Assembly (NCBI GenBank): GCA_024036415.1
Contig: JAMWET010001276.1
Location: 1,116,001 to 1,180,000 of the forward strand
Length of the DNA stretch: 64,000 bases
Direction of reading: 5' to 3'
Source of the DNA: Prochilodus magdalenae
Taxonomy: Eukaryota > Chordata > Actinopteri > Characiformes > Prochilodontidae
Shown here: positions 61,831-64,000 of the stretch, piece by piece
How positions within the stretch are numbered: position 1 is the first letter of the stretch
How the letters are laid out: each line of letters starts with the position of its first letter
Notes under the pieces: generated by a model
Seen by the model: only the letters and a program-made list of their open reading frames with translations
Database searches by the model: none
What the model was told of the DNA's origin: nothing
Program-made: the position numbers and the translations under genes

Positions 61831-62879
61831 GACATGATGTGCCTTTTAAATGACTATCTCAGGCTTTAAAGCCCTGCCACAGTGCACCAACAACATATTT
61901 GACACAGCACAGTTTTTCTGGACTTAGTAATGCTAGTTCTTTAACTAAAACCTTTTATATCTGACACAGTGCAGCTCTAAAGCGATTTGATAGCAGAACG
62001 AGTGACCAAGCAGCCAAATAAAGAATCTGCTATTCTGAGTAGATAATCCAGCCTACAGCTCTCATCTATTCAGTGATAAAGGAGAGATATACAATACCAT
62101 TTTGGATGATCAACAATGTTACAGTGCTCACTGTCTGAAGACTGTCACCCCCTAGTGAAGGGAAAGGCAAAACACAGAAGATTCTGAAGAGAAAAAATAA
62201 CTTTTTTACACAGCTTCCTCATGGGCCTTAACTTTGACTCAACAGGCAGGTAATTTGGCAAAGCTGGTGGCTTAAGGACAGACTTACAGATGCTCTATCA
62301 TAAGGGGGCAGAGGTGGAGCTTTGGGGTGAAAGATATTAGCAACTGCTCAGTTAACGATATTAGGAGATCTCATCAGTACCAAAGTAGAGACCAAAGTGA
62401 GAAAAGAGCATGACAGAGAGAGCAGGCAAAGAGAAACTAACAACAAAATCAGGAGTGTGGACATGAGTCACATGACGTAGCACTTTCAACTACCCTAAGA
62501 GCTCTACCTACAACTCATGTGGGTGGCAAAGACCTAGCGCTCGCAGGTATATTAAACAGTGGAACAATACATTCATTACAAAAGGTTTGTCATTATAATG
62601 ACATTGTAGTTAATGAGAATTTGACTTCCTACTCATAGAGTGCACGGCACTTTTGCTATAGTATTTGCTGCAGCAAATGACATTCACAATACAGTGGCCT
62701 TCCTCCAAAGCATGGATTAGGGGCGTTCTTGTGTATTTCATGTGGAATGATGGCACTGGGATTTAAAATAAAACAAAAAAAAAAAAGGCCAGTTGTGCCA
62801 GGGGTCTCCAGAGGCAGTTTGCTTCTATTGCAAAGGTCTTTCAATTCTAATTCATTTGTAAAGTGGTTTTCATAAAGGG

Positions 62880-63110
62880 TGTGGTCACAAAAAAAAGCTT
62901 TACAGAAATCCAGGTCCAAGACAAAGTAAACAAGTTCAGTGAGACAGAAGCAAGAAAGGAAGAAACCCTTGAGAGGAACCAAGATTCAAAACCCTCCTCT
63001 GTCCAACACTGGATAGCAAAGAAAAATAACATAAAGAAGCAACAGAAGTAATACATAAAGAAAGAAAGAATGATTATATAACAAATAAATAAACAGACAA
63101 AGTGAACCAA
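62880..63110 (-). mobile_element. L2-type 3'UTR fragment
   Basis: Reading on the minus strand, GGTTCCTCTCAAGGGTTTCT, the CTTGGACCTGGATTTCTG block and the AAAGCTTTTTTTTGTGACCAC region match the 3'UTR of fish L2/Maui-like LINEs seen in the neighbouring copy. No coding part remains and the ends are eroded. Confidence 0.65.
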
Positions 63111-63649
63111 AGTATTCAGATTAACAAATGAAATGCAGTATCTAATATAAGGAATGATAATACCAGATTAACAATACCAATAACAAAAGGCTGTTGAGCT
63201 GTGCAGGTTTAATCTGCTCAGGGTGACTGGTAGATGTCATGCTTGCATAAAAGGCTGCCTATAAGGTATGGCAGAGTTACTACATAGGTATTGTTTTAGT
63301 AATAACCTGCCCAAACCATAACCATAGAAGATGTTCAGCAGGACATAACATACTATGGACTAAAGTCTTTATGATATCTTGTCAGGGCCTTCAATCTTCC
63401 CTCAGAAAGATGTGGGATGCAATGTGGGTGAGGCTTTCTGGTACAACAGGAGGTGTGCTGGAGGTGAAACTAAATTGCCAGCAGTCTGGGACTATGCACA
63501 TTGCACTCAAGAAGAATGCTGACACCTGATCTGTTATGCCACTGCGTTTAAACTAGAAAACAAAGAGAGACACCAGCTTTTAGTCTAATTAGAGTCTGCA
63601 GAGAATCCACTCAAATTAGTATAGCAGTAGCTGCCTACAAGTTCCTGTG

Positions 63650-63669
63650 CACACACACACACACACACA
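63650..63669. repeat. CA microsatellite
   Basis: A pure CA run of ten units. Confidence 0.95.
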
Positions 63670-64000
63670 ATTAAGAGTTTCCAGGCATGAATACATCCCA
63701 CTCCCTTTGCTCCTCTTTCTCACATTCCATCGCATAACTAACCGTTTGATCTGCTCAGGCAAGCATTATTACACTGTAGTTATGACAGAGATTTTATTCT
63801 TATTGTCCTCCTTATAAAAACAATGTTCCTCATTTTTATTACCCTGATCTGGCTCTTCTCTCGCTCCATTTTAGACTCTCTCTTTTAGCCATCGATAAAG
63901 TACTCTGACACAGGCCATTCCCAGAGCTGCCATTACAGGCCCCGTGAATCTCAGTTTGTCCCACTTTCGCCCCGATTTCCACTTTGATGCTTAATCAGAG
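63670..64000. other. Unique noncoding DNA at the window end
   Basis: No frame with domains. Mixed, non-repetitive composition (for example around 63880-64000) would fit conserved noncoding DNA, but the sequence alone cannot show it. Confidence 0.4.

Overview
The window reads as intron and intergenic DNA from a ray-finned fish, probably a teleost. It is AT-rich, holds one recognisable vertebrate protein-coding exon, and carries many old copies of fish repeat families: L2/Maui-like, CR1/Rex1-like and L1/Tx1-like LINEs, a Tc1-like transposon, palindromic MITEs, hAT-like MITE relics and many microsatellites. There is no prokaryotic gene layout, CRISPR array, rRNA or intact tRNA gene. Nearly all open reading frames seen by plain translation are chance frames or transposon debris.

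The one convincing host-gene feature is on the minus strand at 27608-27843. It is a 236-bp internal exon of a beta-1,4-galactosyltransferase, closest to B4GALT2, with good splice sites and the UDP-binding PFRHR motif. The other exons were not found. The 3' exons should lie at lower coordinates or before position 1, and the first exon at higher coordinates, so most of the window may be intron or flank of this gene. An open, splice-flanked segment at 36438-36627 on the same strand has a matching phase, but I cannot assign it to any protein.

Layout by region. 1-4.6 kb: unique DNA with a 132-bp near-perfect palindrome (2046-2177) beside a palindromic MITE (2217-2329). 4.78-5.63 kb: 3' end of an L2-like LINE (+). 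5.6-16.2 kb: mostly unique sequence. 16.27-16.78 kb: degenerate ~100-bp tandem repeat. 19.05-20.07 kb: minisatellite split by a CR1-like LINE 3' end. 20.9-24.4 kb: hAT-like MITE relics and a long AT cruciform. 27.6-27.8 kb: the galactosyltransferase exon. 30.05-32.57 kb: internally deleted L2/Maui-like LINE (+) that keeps an SGNH-esterase ORF1 relic. 34.82-36.05 kb: CR1/Rex1-like LINE (+). 39.87-40.89 kb: internally deleted Tc1-like element. 41.3-41.8 kb: GC-richer segment. 42.94-44.07 kb: teleost repeat abutting a CR1/Rex1-like reverse-transcriptase relic (-). 44.64-44.88 kb: LINE tail that grades into a CT/ATCT microsatellite. 47.78-49.33 kb: L1/Tx1-like relic (+). 51.4-52.23 kb: L2-like reverse-transcriptase relic (+) broken by a TCTA microsatellite. 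59.64-61.83 kb: a second L2/Maui-like copy (-). 62.88-63.1 kb: an L2 3'UTR relic (-).

I found no new gene system. The items most worth checking are the structural ones (palindrome, split minisatellite, donor site inside a microsatellite) and the unidentified exon-like segment. All family calls rest on recognition of the translated or nucleotide sequence; no database search was run.
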